A DNA stretch of 64,000 nt from Phyllobacterium myrsinacearum (GCF_002980555.1 NZ_PVBT01000008.1:238838-302837); one strand, 5' to 3'. Numbered from the stretch's first letter, positions 16,490 through 25,439 are shown. The notes: generated by a model not told the origin, from the sequence alone. Numbers and translations: made by a program.

Positions 16490-17707
16490 ATGCGCTTCAC
16501 CACTGCGATTTTTCTGTTCCTGGGCACCTTGCTGACCTCCGCCGGTTACGGCGCCACGTTCCTGCTCAACGATTATTTCCACACGCTCGGCGGTAATGAG
16601 GTCGATACGGGCCTGGCGCTGGCGGCGGCCATGGCCGGCACGTTCGTCGGCGTGCCGCTTGTCGGCTGGTTTTCCGGCCGGGCCGGTGCGGCAAATCTGG
16701 CGGCCTGCGGCGCCTTGAGCGTGGCAGCGGGTTTTGGTCTCCTAGCGATGCTGACATCCATCACGCCATTGACCGCGGTGGGCGGGTTTCTCATCGGCCT
16801 GGGCTGGGGGACTTTCTATCTCGCCGCGCCCATGGCGGTCATTGAAAGAACCGATGATGCGGATCGCGCACTCTGGTTCACCCGGTTCGGCGCGTTCCAG
16901 ATGGCCGGTATCGGCGGCAGTCCGATTCTGGCGGATTTTGCCATAAGCACGCTGCATTTTTCGACAGTCACGACATTCCTCGTTGTCGGCGGCATCGCCC
17001 TTGCCGCCGCAGTCATGCTTGCGGCATTCCAGCGGGCGGCTGTGGCATTGCACCCGGCCAGCGGTTCGCGCCGGTGGCTGCGCGATTTTCCAGCCATCAG
17101 CCGCACGGCGGCGATCTATCCCATTATAATGGTGGCCCTTGGCGCTTGTGTCTTCTCCGGCATCCTGACATTTCAGACGGCGCTGGTTGCCGGTACCGCG
17201 GCACGGGCAAGCACGTTCTTTGCCATTTATGCGGTTACCGTCGTCCTTTCACGCTGGCTGCTTGCACCGCTGGTCAACCGGGCACCCAGGGAAACCAGCG
17301 CGCAAATCCTCCTGTTCATCATGGTTCTTGGCATCCTTGCCATGTTTGCCGTCCCGGCGAGTGCTGTGTTTCACATGCTGGCCGCAGTTCTGCTCGGGAT
17401 CGGCTACGGGCTTGTCTACTCGATCATTCAGACGCAGGCCGTCAATGACTCGCCTGTCGAGCATCGCCCTGCCGCACTGACTTGGTTCGTCCTGTCCTAT
17501 TTTGTCGGGGTATTCGGCTTCCCTGCGGTCGGCGGCTGGGTGCTGGTCCATGCGGGTAAGAGCGGGCTTTTGCTGCTGATCCTGGCGTGCGGCCTGGCAG
17601 AGCTGGCGATTGCCGTGTGGACGGCAAAACGTGCCTACCGGTCCAACCAGGCTTCCATGCCCCGCGCCGCGGCGCGGCCGGTGGCAAAGCAGGCGGTCAG
17701 GAGGTAA
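16490..17707 (+). CDS. MFS transporter, probable target of the MocR regulator
   Basis: A 405-residue major facilitator with about 12 membrane helices, opening MRFTTAIFLFLGTLLTSAGYGATFLLNDYF. A loop motif FSGRAGAANLAACG follows helix 2. The substrate is unknown; the MocR neighbour hints at an amino-acid, vitamin B6 or related compound. The basic tail SMPRAAARPVAKQAVRR is read on the opposite strand of the flavoprotein gene end: the two convergent genes overlap by 73 bp. Confidence 0.9.
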   Translation: MRFTTAIFLFLGTLLTSAGYGATFLLNDYFHTLGGNEVDTGLALAAAMAGTFVGVPLVGWFSGRAGAANLAACGALSVAAGFGLLAMLTSITPLTAVGGFLIGLGWGTFYLAAPMAVIERTDDADRALWFTRFGAFQMAGIGGSPILADFAISTLHFSTVTTFLVVGGIALAAAVMLAAFQRAAVALHPASGSRRWLRDFPAISRTAAIYPIIMVALGACVFSGILTFQTALVAGTAARASTFFAIYAVTVVLSRWLLAPLVNRAPRETSAQILLFIMVLGILAMFAVPASAVFHMLAAVLLGIGYGLVYSIIQTQAVNDSPVEHRPAALTWFVLSYFVGVFGFPAVGGWVLVHAGKSGLLLLILACGLAELAIAVWTAKRAYRSNQASMPRAAARPVAKQAVRR

Positions 17708-18843
17708 CCGCCGGTCGGTGCCTCCCAGTCCAGCATCTCCCCGGCGGCGAAAACGCCCGGCAGCGCCTTCAGCATGTATCCGTCATCAATGGCGTCCAGG
17801 CGAATACCGCCCGCCGAGGAAATGGCTTCGGCAATGGGGCGCGGGCGCAAGACAGCCAGCGGCAGGGATTTGATCAGCCGCGCCAGCCTTTCCGGATCGG
17901 CGAGAGCTGCGGGCGGTGCGAATGCGCGCAGCAGGGCGATTTTGACGCCGTCAATGCCCGCGCCCTTGCGCAGGCGATTGGCGAAGCTGGCCTTGCTGTC
18001 CTGCCGTGCCAGGTCCCTTGCCAGCCTTTCCACGCTCCGGCCCGGTGCAAGGTCGAGCATGAGGGCAGCCCTGTCTTCGCTTTCGAGCCGGTCGCGCAGA
18101 CTGGCCGCATGGGTATAGACCAGACTGCCTTCGATCCCGTTCCGGGTGATGACGAACTCGCCGGGAAATGTACCCGCGCCTGACGTCGCCGTGACCGATT
18201 TCACCGGCTGACCGGCAAAGCGCTCCTTGAACCCATCGTCCCACGCGACGTCAAAACCGCAATTGGCCGGACGAAAAGCAGCGATGTCCACGCCTTTCCC
18301 GCTCAGCCATGCCGTCCATCCGCCATCGGAACCGAGCCGGGGCCAGCTTGCACCGCCGAGCGCCAGCAGGGCAGCATCGCAGTCGATGATGTTGGGGCCG
18401 TCTGGCATGTCGAAGACAAAGCCGTTTTCGGCAAAACCCGCCCAGCGGTGCCGGGTCAGGATACGGACACCGCGTGCCTCCAGCCGCCGCAGCCAGGCCC
18501 GCAGCAGCGGCGAGGCCTTCATGGCCGTCGGGAAAACCCGGCCCGATGACCCGGTGAATGTTTCCGTGCCAAGATCTGCTGCCCAGCGCTGCACATCGGC
18601 CGGTGTGAACCCGTCCAGTGCCGGGCGCAACCGTGCCGTTGCGGTGCCGTAACGGGTGACAAAGCGGTCATAGTCTTCCGAATGGGTGATGTTGAGGCCG
18701 GATTTTCCCGCCAGCAGGAATTTTCGGCTGACGGTCGGCATGGCGTCATAGACGGTCACGGCATGCCCGGTGCCGGACAGCGCGTCCGCCGCCATGAGGC
18801 CTGCGGGGCCGCCGCCGATAATCGCTATTTTCTTACCCTGCAT
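17635..18843 (-). CDS. HI0933/YhiN-family flavoprotein (NAD(P)/FAD oxidoreductase)
   Basis: A 402-residue flavoprotein of the HI0933-like family. It starts MQGKKIAIIGGGPAGLMAADAL (FAD-binding Rossmann motif), continues KFLLAGKSGLNITHSED, has LLALGGASWPRLGSDG in the middle and closes GVFAAGEMLDWEAPTGGYLLTACFATGRAAARGM, the second FAD contact. Substrate unknown; related enzymes act on bile acids or as quinone-type reductases. The frame extends to a GTG at 18876, but the ATG at 18841-18843 fits homologues better. The 3' end overlaps the convergent MFS gene. Confidence 0.9.
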   Translation of the reverse strand: MQGKKIAIIGGGPAGLMAADALSGTGHAVTVYDAMPTVSRKFLLAGKSGLNITHSEDYDRFVTRYGTATARLRPALDGFTPADVQRWAADLGTETFTGSSGRVFPTAMKASPLLRAWLRRLEARGVRILTRHRWAGFAENGFVFDMPDGPNIIDCDAALLALGGASWPRLGSDGGWTAWLSGKGVDIAAFRPANCGFDVAWDDGFKERFAGQPVKSVTATSGAGTFPGEFVITRNGIEGSLVYTHAASLRDRLESEDRAALMLDLAPGRSVERLARDLARQDSKASFANRLRKGAGIDGVKIALLRAFAPPAALADPERLARLIKSLPLAVLRPRPIAEAISSAGGIRLDAIDDGYMLKALPGVFAAGEMLDWEAPTGGYLLTACFATGRAAARGMEAWLDR

Positions 18844-19074
18844 GTGTCTATCCGGCACCCGAAACGCTGCGCCCACTCATGGCCTGCGCGCGCCGCAAGT
18901 GCAAGGCCATCCGCTCCGGGAACCCGGCTCTGTCGCGCCATTGTAATAAAACAGTTGCAAGTCACGTTAACAGTTTCACGCATATGGGCTTTACGGCTTC
19001 CATAAAAAATCGCTACAAGGGTGCGTCGTGCGCTATGCGCGGCACTCGATACATCTGCCCTACGGAGGTTCATT

Positions 19075-19284
19075 ATGGCCACAGGCACAGTTAAATGGTT
19101 CAATTCTACAAAGGGCTTCGGCTTCATTCAGCCTGAAGATGGCGGCGCAGATGTATTCGTACATATCTCTGCAGTTGAGCGCGCAGGTCTGCGTGATCTC
19201 AATGACGGCCAGAAAATCAATTACGAACTGGTGCGCGACAAGAAGTCGGGCAAGATGTCGGCGGATCAGCTGAGCGCTGCTTAA
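19075..19284 (+). CDS. cspA: Cold-shock domain protein
   Basis: A 69-residue single cold-shock domain that binds single-stranded RNA or DNA as a chaperone. Both RNP motifs are visible: KGFGFIQP (RNP1) and DVFVHIS (RNP2). It starts [17 protein letters not shown] after a strong GGAGG. About 230 bases without a gene lie upstream; such long leaders often carry the cold-responsive element in this family, but I cannot prove a structure. A strong terminator follows. Confidence 0.97.
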   Translation: MATGTVKWFNSTKGFGFIQPEDGGADVFVHISAVERAGLRDLNDGQKINYELVRDKKSGKMSADQLSAA

Positions 19285-19339
19285 GGCATCGCCAGCGGGA
19301 GCCCGTGACGGCGCTCCGCAATGACAGACCAGAATGAAA

Positions 19340-19368
19340 CAGGCCGGACGAAAGTCCGGCCTGTTTTC
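19340..19368 (+). terminator. Intrinsic terminator after cspA
   Basis: Perfect 10-bp stem CAGGCCGGAC / GTCCGGCCTG with GAAA loop, followed by TTTTCGTTT. Confidence 0.93.
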
Positions 19369-19485
19369 GTTTAGAGCGCCGGAAAAGAGCCGCCAAACCA
19401 AGAAAAACAACCGCACTCTGGCGCTTTTGGCCATGTTGAGGCATCCTGTCAGGCGAGACTTTGATCGTAGCAGGGGAGGACGCGA

Positions 19486-21441
19486 ATGCGCTGCTTTACG
19501 GTACTTGGACCCTCGCAGACCGGAAAATCCACGCTCGTGGAAAAACTCGGCGCGCTGGAGGGCGCGCCCAAAAAGTCGGTCTCGCCCTACGGGCTCAATC
19601 TGACGGAATTCACCTTCGGCAAAGAAACATGGTGCGCGCTGGACACGCCGGGCGGCAATGAAGCCGTGGCCCATGCGCAGGATGCATTGATGGCAAGCGA
19701 TGCCTGTATCCTGTGCGTGTCGCCCGTGCCGGAAGAGGCGGTGCTCGCCGCCCCGTACCTCAGGGTCATAGAGGCGTCGGGAACGCCCTGCATCGTCTTT
19801 GTCAATCGCATCGACGAGCCACGGGGGCGGATTCGCGATGTCATTGCCTCGCTGCAGGGCTATTGCAGCCATTCCCTTGTTCTGCGGCAGATTCCCATCC
19901 GCGAAGGCGACAAGATCGTCGGGACATGCGACCTGATTTCGGAACGGGCCTGGCGCTATCGCGAAGGCCAGACATCGGCTCTGATCGCCATTCCGGAAAG
20001 CGAGCGCGAACGGGAACACGAGGCGCGCGCCGAACTGCTTGAACATCTCTCAGAATTCGATGACTGGCTGCTGGAAGAGCTGATCGAAGACCGCGAGCCG
20101 CCCAGTGACGCCGTCTTCGCCATCTCGTCGCGCGTGTTGCGGGAAAACAAGATCATTCCGGTCCTGCTGGGCGCCGCCAGCCACAGCAATGGCATGCTGC
20201 GGCTGATGAAAGCCCTGCGCCATGAAGCGCCGCCCGTCGATGCCCTGCGCAAGCGTCTTGCCGCGTCCAACAGCACGCCGGAAAACGCGCTGGCAGCCGT
20301 CGGCTTTCATGCCTATCACCGCCAGAACATCGGCAAGACCGTGCTGGTGCGCGCGCTGAAGGAGGGTCTCAAGCAGGGCGCGCTTCTGGGCGGCGGGCGT
20401 CTTGGCCCGGTGCAGGACCCCGGAACCGGGCGTCCCACGGCGTCGGGAACCGCAGCGCCTGGCGATGTGTTCAGTACAGTCAAGTCGGATCACCTGCCGG
20501 TGCCGTCTCTGCTGACAGTAGATGCAGCCATGGCGGCGCCGGAGTGGACGACACCGCCCACACCCATGCTGGAGCGCATCCTCGTGCCCGAAAGCGAGCG
20601 GGACGAAACAAAGCTTTCCGAAACTTTGGCGAAACTGGTGGAAACGGATCGCGGGCTCAAGGTGGCGCAGGAAGAGGGCACCGGTGCCCAGCTTGTCAGC
20701 GTGCAGGGGCCAGTGCATCTGCGTGACCTGTGCAAAACCCTGGCGGAGGTCTTCCACGTCAATGTCACCGACCGCATGCCAAGCCCGGTCTACCGCGAGA
20801 CGATTTCAAAACCCGCCGATGTTCACTACCGCCACCGCAAGCAGACCGGCGGCGCGGGGCAGTTTGCCGACGTGAAACTGAGCGTGCATCCCAACGGGCG
20901 CGGCGAGGGCTTTTCCTTCGGCGAAACGGTAAAAGGTGGAGCAGTGCCGCGCAACTACATCCCCGCGGTGGAAGCAGGCTCGCGCGAGGCCATGGAACGG
21001 GGGCCCTTGGGCCTTCCGGTCATCGATGTCGGCGTGATGCTGACCGATGGCCAGCACCATTCGGTCGACAGTTCGGAATTTGCCTTCCGCGCTGCGGCCA
21101 AGATGGGTGTCCGGCAGGCGCTGTCGGAAGCCTCGGCCGTGCTCATGCAGCCGGTCTTCCGCATCGAGATTCACATACCATCGGTCTACTCAGGCAATCT
21201 CGTGCCCATTGTATCCGCCTTCAAGGGGCAGGTTCTGGGCTTTGACCGGGATGACAACACCAAGGGCTGGGACGTTTTCCGGGCGATGATTCCCGGCAGT
21301 TCGCTGGACGAGCTGGGGCGGGCCTTGCGCTCGGCCACGCAGGGCATCGGCAGCTTTTCCAAGACCTTTGATCATTTCGAGGAGCTTTACGGCAAGGAGG
21401 CCGACGCCATCGTCACCGCGCAGGCTGCGCACGCCCATTGA
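19486..21441 (+). CDS. Divergent elongation factor G-like GTPase
   Basis: A 651-residue protein with the EF-G domain order but shortened compared with canonical EF-G (about 700). The GTPase motifs are GPSQTGKST (P-loop, residues 8-16), DTPGGNE (53-59) and VNRID (106-110), where the usual NKxD has arginine. Later segments match domains III-V, such as VHYRHRKQTGGAGQFADVKL and FRIEIHIPSVYSGNLVPIVSAFKG. These paralogues probably act outside normal translocation, for example in stress or ribosome rescue. GGGGAGGA precedes the ATG. Confidence 0.92.
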   Translation: MRCFTVLGPSQTGKSTLVEKLGALEGAPKKSVSPYGLNLTEFTFGKETWCALDTPGGNEAVAHAQDALMASDACILCVSPVPEEAVLAAPYLRVIEASGTPCIVFVNRIDEPRGRIRDVIASLQGYCSHSLVLRQIPIREGDKIVGTCDLISERAWRYREGQTSALIAIPESEREREHEARAELLEHLSEFDDWLLEELIEDREPPSDAVFAISSRVLRENKIIPVLLGAASHSNGMLRLMKALRHEAPPVDALRKRLAASNSTPENALAAVGFHAYHRQNIGKTVLVRALKEGLKQGALLGGGRLGPVQDPGTGRPTASGTAAPGDVFSTVKSDHLPVPSLLTVDAAMAAPEWTTPPTPMLERILVPESERDETKLSETLAKLVETDRGLKVAQEEGTGAQLVSVQGPVHLRDLCKTLAEVFHVNVTDRMPSPVYRETISKPADVHYRHRKQTGGAGQFADVKLSVHPNGRGEGFSFGETVKGGAVPRNYIPAVEAGSREAMERGPLGLPVIDVGVMLTDGQHHSVDSSEFAFRAAAKMGVRQALSEASAVLMQPVFRIEIHIPSVYSGNLVPIVSAFKGQVLGFDRDDNTKGWDVFRAMIPGSSLDELGRALRSATQGIGSFSKTFDHFEELYGKEADAIVTAQAAHAH

Positions 21442-21447
21442 GCGGGC

Positions 21448-21476
21448 GCCGGGCCGTCCCGATGGGACAGCCCGGC
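21448..21476. terminator. Bidirectional terminator-like hairpin between convergent genes
   Basis: Stem GCCGGGC-C-GTCCC paired with GGGAC-A-GCCCGGC with a GAT loop and one mismatch. It lies between the 3' ends of the EF-G-like and ABC-F genes, so it can serve both. No T-run. Confidence 0.6.
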
Positions 21477-21482
21477 GTGCAA

Positions 21483-23012
21483 TCAGGATTGTGTGCCGCT
21501 GACGGAAGCAAAGAACGCTTCCGGGCTTTCCACCTCGACGAGACGCCGTTTCTCGATCAGCCAGAACCGGTTACCGACCGCCCGAACAAAGCTGCGGTCA
21601 TGCGAGACCAGCAGGCAGCTGGCCTCATGCGCCATCAGTTCGGACTCCAGCGCTTCCTGCCCGTCAATATCCAGATGGTTGGTCGGTTCATCCAGCAGGA
21701 AGAAGTTCGGATTGGCCAGCCGCAGCACCAGCATGCCCAGCCGCGCCTTCTGCCCGCCCGACAGCACGCTGTTGGGCTTGTTCTGGATATCGATGCCAAG
21801 TCCGGCCCCGGCCAGAAGGGTGCGCGTGCGCTGGTCGCCGATATCGAACCGCCGGCTGATCGTGTCGAACGGCGTGTCACGGTCCGGCAGGTCGGCCAGC
21901 GCCTGGTCGCCATAACCAAGCACCAGCGACGGTGTCGCCTTGACGGTGTCCGGCGATGCCAGCGGATCGGTGATGGCATGCCGGATCATGCCGACGAGAC
22001 GCGACTTGCCCGTGCCGTTGGCACCCAGAAGCACGATGCGGTCGCCCTGGCATATCCATTTCCTGCCGGTTTTGAACAGCGGCGTACCATCCGGCGTCTC
22101 GACGGACGCATCATCGAGCGTCACCAGCACCTTGGCGTGCGTGCCGCTGTTGGCAAGGCGGATCGCCCCGGCCGACCGTTCCTGATGGGCGGGCCGCGCC
22201 GCGTCCTCCAGCTTTTCCGCCCGCTGTTTCAACTGCTTCGTTTTCACAACCAGGAGGTCGCTGCCGGAATTGATGCCGATATTGTTGAGCTTGGCCGCCT
22301 GCTGGCGCAGCTGTTGCGCCACCTTCATATCCCGCTCGTAACGCCGCGCTTCCGCCGCGTCGATCTCGTCCAGCGCCACCCGGGCCCGCGTGTAGGGCAG
22401 GGCGAAGGCATGCGAATTCTCCGGCCGCAGGAACAGGGTTCTGTTGGTCGTCGCGTCAAGAAAAGCCCGGTCGTGGCTGCAGATCACCACCGGCACATCG
22501 CGGGGAAGATTGTTCAGCCAGTCTTCCAGCTGCGCAATCTTGGCAAGGTCGAGATGGTTGGTCGGCTCGTCCAGCAGCAGCACGTCGGGGTCGGTCACCC
22601 AGACGCGGGCAATCAGCGCAAGCCGCTGCCAGCCGCCGCTGAGCTGGCCGACGGTGCGCTCGCGCAAGACATCCGGCACGTCGAGCGAGGCGAGCACGAC
22701 ATCGACGCGCCAGCTTTCGGTCTCCTGCTGCTCGGCGGACAAGGCCTGCAGGACCATGTCGTAGAAGGTGGTGCTAAGAAGAGCATCCGGTATGGCCTGC
22801 TCGACATAGCCGATGCGCAGGCCGCGCGTGCGGGTGATGTCGCCGGTGGTCGAATCGAGCGTTCCCGCGAGACAGCGCAACAGGGTGGACTTGCCGCGGC
22901 CATTGGCGGCAACGATGCCGAGCCGGTCACCCGCGCCCACGACAAAACTCAGCTTGGTGAAAAGCGGGGCCCCAAGGGTGACGCCGAGGTTTCTTACATT
23001 GATCAGTGCCAT
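21483..23012 (-). CDS. ABC-F family ATPase
   Basis: A 509-residue soluble protein with two ABC domains and no membrane helices. First domain: NGRGKSTLLR (Walker A), LSGGWQRLALIARVWVTDPDVLLLDEPTNHLD (signature and Walker B). A charged linker (YERDMKVAQQLRQQAAKLNN) follows. Second domain: GANGTGKSRLVG and LSGGQKARLGMLVLRLANPNFFLLDEPTNHLD. ABC-F proteins act on the ribosome; some relieve antibiotic inhibition. Start at 23010-23012 is preceded by a weak AGAG site. An upstream leader peptide suggests attenuation control. Whether it is a resistance factor or a housekeeping translation factor cannot be told. Confidence 0.92.
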   Translation of the reverse strand: MALINVRNLGVTLGAPLFTKLSFVVGAGDRLGIVAANGRGKSTLLRCLAGTLDSTTGDITRTRGLRIGYVEQAIPDALLSTTFYDMVLQALSAEQQETESWRVDVVLASLDVPDVLRERTVGQLSGGWQRLALIARVWVTDPDVLLLDEPTNHLDLAKIAQLEDWLNNLPRDVPVVICSHDRAFLDATTNRTLFLRPENSHAFALPYTRARVALDEIDAAEARRYERDMKVAQQLRQQAAKLNNIGINSGSDLLVVKTKQLKQRAEKLEDAARPAHQERSAGAIRLANSGTHAKVLVTLDDASVETPDGTPLFKTGRKWICQGDRIVLLGANGTGKSRLVGMIRHAITDPLASPDTVKATPSLVLGYGDQALADLPDRDTPFDTISRRFDIGDQRTRTLLAGAGLGIDIQNKPNSVLSGGQKARLGMLVLRLANPNFFLLDEPTNHLDIDGQEALESELMAHEASCLLVSHDRSFVRAVGNRFWLIEKRRLVEVESPEAFFASVSGTQS

Positions 23013-23201
23013 TTTATTCTCTGGTCTGCCGGGCCATGTGCTGCGACGCAGTTCTCTGCTGCTGTCGTCTGGTGCACGAAACGGTGGGATAACCGCGTTG
23101 GCTCGGTGGGTTGTGAAGAGACGCAAGGCCGCTCAAAAAGCGAGCAGACGCTGCGTGACCACGAAGGGCAGACCTGGAATGGGTATGGAAGATGTTTCCG
23201 G

Positions 23202-23273
23202 TCAGCCCTGCAAACGTATCTGCAGGGCGTTGACGGGGCCACGCTGGCGATGATGCCGGAAGAACGTATTCAT
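23202..23273 (-). CDS. Leader peptide upstream of the ABC-F gene
   Basis: A 23-codon frame starting MNTFFRHHRQRGP and ending IRLQG, with an ideal AAAGGAGG site upstream of the ATG at 23271-23273. It ends about 190 bases before the ABC-F start on the same strand. Short frames with perfect ribosome sites before ABC-F resistance genes often work as attenuators: a stalled ribosome changes RNA folding. The basic sequence and the hairpin over its last codons fit that idea. It is too short for usual gene calls. Confidence 0.6.
   Translation of the reverse strand: MNTFFRHHRQRGPVNALQIRLQG
23206..23227 (-). promoter_or_regulatory. Hairpin over the end of the leader peptide
   Basis: Stem CCCTGCA / TGCAGGG with an eight-base loop covers the last codons of the leader frame and ends just before its stop. 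Its position fits a ribosome-sensing attenuator, but no U-run follows directly. Confidence 0.45.
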
Positions 23274-23356
23274 GCGCAGCCCTCCTTTCCTGAATTGAGC
23301 TAACTGCTCATTAACATCGGTTGCAACAAATGTCTATTGCCTAGGCATAAAACATT

Positions 23357-23628
23357 AGAGCGGTTTGCGACCATATTGAATCGTTCTGCCGGAGGGAATT
23401 TGGTTCAAGGTCGAGGGGTTTGGCGAGACCGATGCCTTTCCATCGGGCGAAGCCGAAGCCCGATGGCATTGGGCCAAATTCACCCGGCCCTTCGGGTTTC
23501 CGGCTGGCGGACACCCACTTTGTCAGGCAGCGTCGTCCGATGGATAAACATCGGCCTCGCTACCTTCCGCGTGGATTGTCTCGCCATCCGGGAAACAGAA
23601 CTGATCCAATATGGCCGCAAACCGCTCT
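23357..23628 (+). repeat. 272-bp structured repeat, copy A
   Basis: One of two copies of a 272-bp element (the other is 35141-35412, inverted). Ends are an inverted repeat starting AGAGCGGTTTGCG and ending CGCAAACCGCTCT. Inside are nested complementary segments: GAATTTGGTTCAA with TTGGGCCAAATTC, CCATCGGGC with GCCCGATGG, and CCGATG-CATCGG. The middle is nearly identical to copy B, the outer arms are not, yet each copy stays self-complementary. There is no convincing protein; peptide frames across it are by-products. The right end supplies the stop codon of the Tlde1 gene. Confidence 0.9.
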
Positions 23629-25099
23629 AACGCGTGGCGATGCGCGATGATGATGGCAGGTGTTCCACCACGACAAGGCGCGAGACTTCGCCGCGCTGGA
23701 ACGCTTTGAGGAAGCGGCGATAATCCTTGAAAACCACGCATCCGTTCGAATCGCCGCGCGGTCCCAGCATGTAGGTATGGGCGAGCAGGCCGTTGCGGCC
23801 GAAGGCATTGCGGCCGTCGACCGGCGTCAGGCGGATGGCCGCGACGCCGTGGAAAAGCTGTTCGCGCATGGTCAGATTATAGGTGTGCGGCGGTGTCGGC
23901 CCGCGGTTCGATTCGCGCGTGTAGCGGGGATTGTCCAGCATGTGGCCCATGCCCGAATGCGCTTCAAGCCGCTCGCCATTGGGCAGATAAACCGTGCGCG
24001 CCGAGATATCATAGACAGCGACGCCATTGCGCGAGCCGCCGAATAGCGATCCGAACAGGCTTTTCGATTTGGGCATGGCTTCGACGGCCGCATCATCCGG
24101 GCGGATGGAAGCCATCTTCACGTCAGGCCGCTGTTTTGCCGGAGCGGTAGGGGCTGGCGGAAAGGTTCCGGCTGCCACCTTCGGCCGTTTCGAAGGCAGG
24201 GGAACATCAACCGTGTCCTGCGCGTCATCGGATGAGGCCGCGTCGTCCGGTGCCACGCTGGCGGTCTTTCTGTCCGGTGCATCTTCCGGCACGGGTACGG
24301 CGACTTCAAGGTCCGGCGCGAGCGGCCCCATCATCGGGTTGCTTTCGGTTGCCGAGGGCGCGTAGCTGGCGAGGATCGGTATTTCCGGTTCGTGGCGGCG
24401 CTTGTCCACGAGATCGGGCTGGGCGTTGAACGGATTGTCCGAGGCCGTGGCCAGCGCGGCGCCCGCAGCGGCGATTTCCAGTTTTTCCCGGTCGGGGGCA
24501 ATGGCAGGCAGCGGTATGGAACCAACCGGCTTGCTGTCGAGCGTGGACCGGCCGTTTGCCGCCAGCGCCAGGGCGCTGTTGGCCATTGCGGCGCGGATTG
24601 CGTTCTGCACCTCGGCGTCGACCGGGCCGGACGGCGTATTGAGAAGCGCGGTGACGTCGGATTCGGACAATGGCGCCGTGTCGAGCATCACGAGAGCGGA
24701 GGCGGGTTCTGCGAAGGCTTCGTCATGGCTGACGACGACGCGGTCCGCCGTATCGGCATTTTTTGCCTCCGCCAGTGCGCCGTGGGGAATGCGGTGCCGC
24801 AATTCGGGATTGAGCGCCGCCAGTGCGGCGCTGTTCGGCCTGCGGACCTTCAGGGTGCCGGGATCGACAAGCGCAATCGTGTCGAGCGCGTGGGAGCCAT
24901 GGTGCAGCACCGCCGGGCTTGCGGCGAAGGAAGCCACCATTTTTTGGGTCGTGCTGATGGTCGCCAGAACCCATACGGTGGCGGCTATGCCGACGCCGAT
25001 GGCCAGCGCGCTGACAAGCCCGCCGCGCGGTTTGCCCACGCGAAAGGCTGAAGGGTTAAAGGAACCAGCCTGCCTGAATGTATCGGTCGCGAACGCCAT
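23627..25099 (-). CDS. Membrane-anchored Tlde1/DUF2778-domain protein
   Basis: A 490-residue protein. One membrane helix (LVSALAIGVGIAATVWVLATI, about residues 28-48) anchors it with the rest in the periplasm. A long Pro/Ala/Asp-rich disordered middle leads to a C-terminal Tlde1-like (DUF2778) domain: AVYDISARTVYLPNGERLEAHSGMG, GPTPPHTYNL and AHTYMLGPRGDSNGCVVFKDYRRF. The histidine and SNGC cysteine match the L,D-transpeptidase-type catalytic pair, so it probably acts on peptidoglycan. The stop codon TAG comes from the repeat element at its 3' end, so the last residues may differ from relatives. Confidence 0.88.
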   Translation of the reverse strand: MAFATDTFRQAGSFNPSAFRVGKPRGGLVSALAIGVGIAATVWVLATISTTQKMVASFAASPAVLHHGSHALDTIALVDPGTLKVRRPNSAALAALNPELRHRIPHGALAEAKNADTADRVVVSHDEAFAEPASALVMLDTAPLSESDVTALLNTPSGPVDAEVQNAIRAAMANSALALAANGRSTLDSKPVGSIPLPAIAPDREKLEIAAAGAALATASDNPFNAQPDLVDKRRHEPEIPILASYAPSATESNPMMGPLAPDLEVAVPVPEDAPDRKTASVAPDDAASSDDAQDTVDVPLPSKRPKVAAGTFPPAPTAPAKQRPDVKMASIRPDDAAVEAMPKSKSLFGSLFGGSRNGVAVYDISARTVYLPNGERLEAHSGMGHMLDNPRYTRESNRGPTPPHTYNLTMREQLFHGVAAIRLTPVDGRNAFGRNGLLAHTYMLGPRGDSNGCVVFKDYRRFLKAFQRGEVSRLVVVEHLPSSSRIATR

Positions 25100-25439
25100 C
25101 GTACTCTTTTTCCAAACGCTTACTCAAACCTGCGACTTGCCCCGAAGGGGTTCGCCACGGCCAATACCAACCATCAGGCACGGAACACGCGTGTCTGGCG
25201 TCAATTGCCGACTGCCTGGGAGCATGAAGAATCTTGGTTACTAATTTCTTTATGTATCGGGGTCTTGTTGATCACGAATTGCCACAGTGCCGAAAAGAAC
25301 ATTGTTGATAATGCGCGTCCGGAACCATATCCGCGCGCTGCCCGCATCGATCGCGTCTTGCGCAAATGATGGCGGAGCCTATTAATGAAACCCTCGGGTT
25401 TCATCTTTCCTCAAAAGTTAATTTCGAGAGGACATATCC
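25100..25439. other. Divergent promoter region between Tlde1 gene and DUF3311-mctP
   Basis: About 340 bases with no reading frame I trust. It becomes AT-rich near 25230-25300 and must hold promoters for both flanking units. I see no strong palindrome. Confidence 0.4.

Noticed and set aside
21438-23303. 621-codon plus-strand frame opposite the ABC-F gene
   Set aside because: It is a GC-driven antisense frame; the minus strand has complete ABC motifs.
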